A DNA stretch of 6,403 nucleotides from Clostridiales bacterium (lineage in GTDB: Bacteria > Bacillota > Sulfobacillia > UBA995 > UBA9673): assembly GCA_003541445.1 (NCBI GenBank), contig DPMO01000156.1:1-6403 (forward strand). The letters are read 5' to 3'. The number at the start of each line of letters is the position of its first letter. Position 1 is the first letter of the stretch. Both the position numbers and the translations under genes were made by a program. Shown here piece by piece: positions 4,957 through 6,403 of this stretch. The notes below the pieces were generated by a model that was not told where the DNA came from, searched no databases, and worked only from the letters and a program-made list of their open reading frames with translations.

Positions 4957-6096
4957 CTACCGCAGCACCGTGGAGGCGATGATGAGGCGCATTATCTCCG
5001 AGGTCCCCTCGTATATCTCGGTGATCTTCGCGTCCCGCATCAACCTCTCGACCCCGTACTCCCGCATGTAGCCGTAGCCCCCGTGGATCTGGACGGCCTT
5101 CGTCGTATGCCGCATGGCCGTCTCCGCGCACTTCAGCTTGGCCATGGCTATCTCCGCCGAGTGCCGGCCCGGCTGGTGGTAGAGCTCCGCCGCCCGGTAG
5201 AGGAGCAGGCGGGCCGCCTCGATGTCGGTGGCCATGTCGGCGATCATCCACTGGATGGCCTGGAGCTGAGCGATGGGCTTGCCGAACTGGACCCGGCTCT
5301 TGGCGTGGGCCACCGACGCCTCGTAGGCCGCCTGGGCGATGCCGAGGGCCTGCGCGCCGATGCCGAGCCTCCCCGCGTCAAGGGCGGACAGGGCAATCTT
5401 GAAACCCTCGCCCTCCTGTCCGAGGCGGTTCTCCACGGGGACCTCGACCCCGTCAAGGAAGACGTCGGTGGTGGCCGACCCCTTGATGCCCATCTTGTCC
5501 TCGGGCTTGCCGAAGGTGAGGCCCTTGGTCCCCTTCTCGACGATGAAGCAGGTGATGCCCCGGGTGCCCTTCTCCCTGTCGGTGAGGGCGAAGACGAGGT
5601 AGAGGTCTGCCACGCCCCCGTTGGTGATGAAGCACTTCTGGCCGTCGAGGACGTAGCGGTCGCCCTTCAGGACGGCGGTGCTCTTCAGCCCTCCCGCGTC
5701 GGACCCGGCCTCCGGCTCCGTGAGACAGAAGGCCCCCAGCTTCTTCCCTGAAGCCAGGTCAGGGAGGTACCTCCTCTTCTGGTCCTCGGTCCCGAACCTC
5801 GCCACGGTCTCGGAATGCAGGGTGTTGTGGACCTCGAAGATGACGGCCGTCGTCGCGCAGCACCGCGCGATCTCCTCGACGCAGATGGTGTGGGAGAGCA
5901 TGTCGAGCCCGGCCCCGCCGTACTCCTCGGGCAGATTCATCCCGATGAACCCGGCCTCGGCCAGGCGTTCGAGGTTCTCGGCCGGGAACTCGTGCGTCTC
6001 GTCCCAGTAGGCGGCCTTGGGTTTGAAATGCTTCTCCGCCAGCTCCCTGATCCGCCGCCGGATGGCCTCGTGCTCCTCACTAGGTGAGAACAGCAT
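4957..6096 (-). CDS. Acyl-CoA dehydrogenase, short-chain (butyryl-CoA) type
   Basis: An FAD enzyme that introduces the alpha-beta trans double bond into acyl-CoA and passes electrons to electron-transferring flavoprotein. It is 379 aa, the usual length. The helical N-terminal domain spans about 1-115, the beta domain about 123-217 and the C-terminal helical domain about 229-377. Both family signatures are present: CLTEPEAGSDAGG at 124-136, and the Gly-rich block beginning QIHGGYGYM at 336. The catalytic base is Glu363 in IYEGTSEIMR, the position used by short- and medium-chain and butyryl-CoA dehydrogenases rather than isovaleryl-type enzymes. CFITNGG at 155-161 belongs to the FAD site. The start is ATG at 6096, with GGAGG eight bases upstream. 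An in-frame extension to 6186 is Arg/Gly-rich and not family-like. It precedes DUF2804 in an operon. No electron-transferring flavoprotein or enoyl-CoA hydratase genes are visible. Chain-length preference is inferred, so no symbol is assigned. Confidence 0.96.
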   Translation of the reverse strand: MLFSPSEEHEAIRRRIRELAEKHFKPKAAYWDETHEFPAENLERLAEAGFIGMNLPEEYGGAGLDMLSHTICVEEIARCCATTAVIFEVHNTLHSETVARFGTEDQKRRYLPDLASGKKLGAFCLTEPEAGSDAGGLKSTAVLKGDRYVLDGQKCFITNGGVADLYLVFALTDREKGTRGITCFIVEKGTKGLTFGKPEDKMGIKGSATTDVFLDGVEVPVENRLGQEGEGFKIALSALDAGRLGIGAQALGIAQAAYEASVAHAKSRVQFGKPIAQLQAIQWMIADMATDIEAARLLLYRAAELYHQPGRHSAEIAMAKLKCAETAMRHTTKAVQIHGGYGYMREYGVERLMRDAKITEIYEGTSEIMRLIIASTVLR

Positions 6097-6135
6097 CAGG
6101 ACTTCCTCCCTTTCCCTCTCCTTGCACCTGTCCCC

Positions 6136-6181
6136 GGAGGTCCCCGCTCTCGGCCTCGGGTCGGAGCCGCCCGGGACCTCC
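6136..6181. repeat. 9-bp inverted repeat upstream of acyl-CoA dehydrogenase
   Basis: GGAGGTCCC (6136-6144) and GGGACCTCC (6173-6181) are exact reverse complements separated by 28 bases. They lie in the 129-base gap 6097-6225 between the partial upstream gene and the dehydrogenase. In RNA it could form a long-loop hairpin 40-85 bases before the start codon. No promoter-like AT-rich element or T tract is seen in this gap. Confidence 0.25.
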
Positions 6182-6225
6182 CCCACCGGACCGCCGCCTG
6201 CAGCCTCGGCCGCGCCCGGAGCCCC

Positions 6226-6403
6226 CTAGGACCACGACCGGGCGCAGGCCAGGAACTCGGCGACCAGCTTGTCGGCGGCCGTCCTGGGGTCAATCCTGCG
6301 GGCCGCGACCTGCGCCAGGGCCTCCTTCCAGGCGCCCGCCGTCTCCGCCCAGGCCTGGGCCTTCTGGCCGGCAAGGTCACGGATGAGGCCCGTCACTTCC
6401 GCG
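6226..6403 (-). CDS. C-terminal end of an unrecognised Ala-rich helical protein
   Basis: A minus-strand frame is open from the window edge to TAG at 6228-6226 and shows 58 C-terminal residues. These begin AEVTGLIRDLAGQKAQAWAE, include AGAWKEALAQVAARRIDPRTAADKLVAEFL, and end in ACARSWS. Codon third positions are almost all G or C, as in the neighbouring genes, which supports real coding. The composition (Ala, Lys/Arg, Glu/Asp, regularly spaced hydrophobics) suggests amphipathic helices. The 5' part is outside the window and I do not recognise the family. It is 129 bases upstream of the acyl-CoA dehydrogenase on the same strand with no promoter between, so it may head or belong to the same operon. 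Confidence 0.6.
   Translation of the reverse strand, partial: AEVTGLIRDLAGQKAQAWAETAGAWKEALAQVAARRIDPRTAADKLVAEFLACARSWS

Noticed and set aside
4474..5751. A 425-codon plus-strand open frame across DUF2804 and the acyl-CoA dehydrogenase
   Set aside because: It is antisense to two clearly recognised genes and crosses their boundary. The translation is low-complexity and lacks domain features.
6097..6225. A promoter for the acyl-CoA dehydrogenase operon in the 129-base gap
   Set aside because: The gap is almost entirely G and C, with no -10-like hexamer. Cotranscription from further upstream is more likely.
6096..6380. A 94-codon Arg/Pro-rich minus-strand frame before the acyl-CoA dehydrogenase
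   Set aside because: The composition is typical of out-of-frame GC-rich DNA. Another frame in 6226-6403 has normal composition, and the dehydrogenase ribosome site sits at this frame's end.

Overview
The window is a very GC-rich bacterial chromosomal segment with six protein genes (two cut by the window edges) and one tRNA gene. Bacterial origin rests on a good sigma70-type promoter for the tRNA (TTGACA, 18 bp, TAAGAT), a tRNA with an encoded CCA end, and GGAGG ribosome binding sites before most genes, several of which appear to use GTG starts. GGAGG sites with GTG starts suit a high-GC Bacillota or Actinomycetota lineage, but this is a weak taxonomic inference. I see no insertion sequence, phage gene, CRISPR array or toxin-antitoxin pair. 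The region reads as ordinary metabolic chromosome, not a mobile island.

Layout from left to right. On the minus strand, 1-905 is a nearly complete P1-family (S58, DmpA/NylC-like) N-terminal-nucleophile peptidase whose C-terminus lies outside the window. Divergent from it is tRNA-Pro(CGG) at 1031-1108 (+). Their predicted promoters share one AT-rich palindromic -10 region at 991-1003. Convergent to the tRNA, on the minus strand, is a roughly 514-residue protein (1162-2706). It resembles zinc metalloproteases but carries HDxxH where HExxH is expected, followed by an EGLARYVE motif. A divergent intergenic region (2707-2969) holds an extended -10 promoter, a 16-bp palindrome and a 9-bp inverted repeat. 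Beyond it, on the plus strand, is a UlaG-like metallo-beta-lactamase-fold hydrolase (2970-3896). It converges with a 10-base gap on a DUF2804 protein (3907-4932, -). A small hairpin spans both stop codons.

The DUF2804 gene is the downstream member of a minus-strand operon whose upstream gene is a short-chain-type acyl-CoA dehydrogenase (4957-6096). A further partial gene (6226-6403) lies upstream and encodes the C-terminus of an Ala-rich, probably helical protein that I do not recognise. No promoter is evident between these genes, so they are probably cotranscribed. The operon therefore pairs a fatty-acid or branched-acid oxidation (or butyrate-type) flavoenzyme with an uncharacterised DUF2804 protein.

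The points most worth a second look are the HDxxH metalloprotease-like protein, the back-to-back promoter arrangement at the tRNA, the acyl-CoA dehydrogenase/DUF2804 pairing, and the symmetric elements in the 2707-2969 control region. I did not find a clear, previously undescribed multi-gene system.
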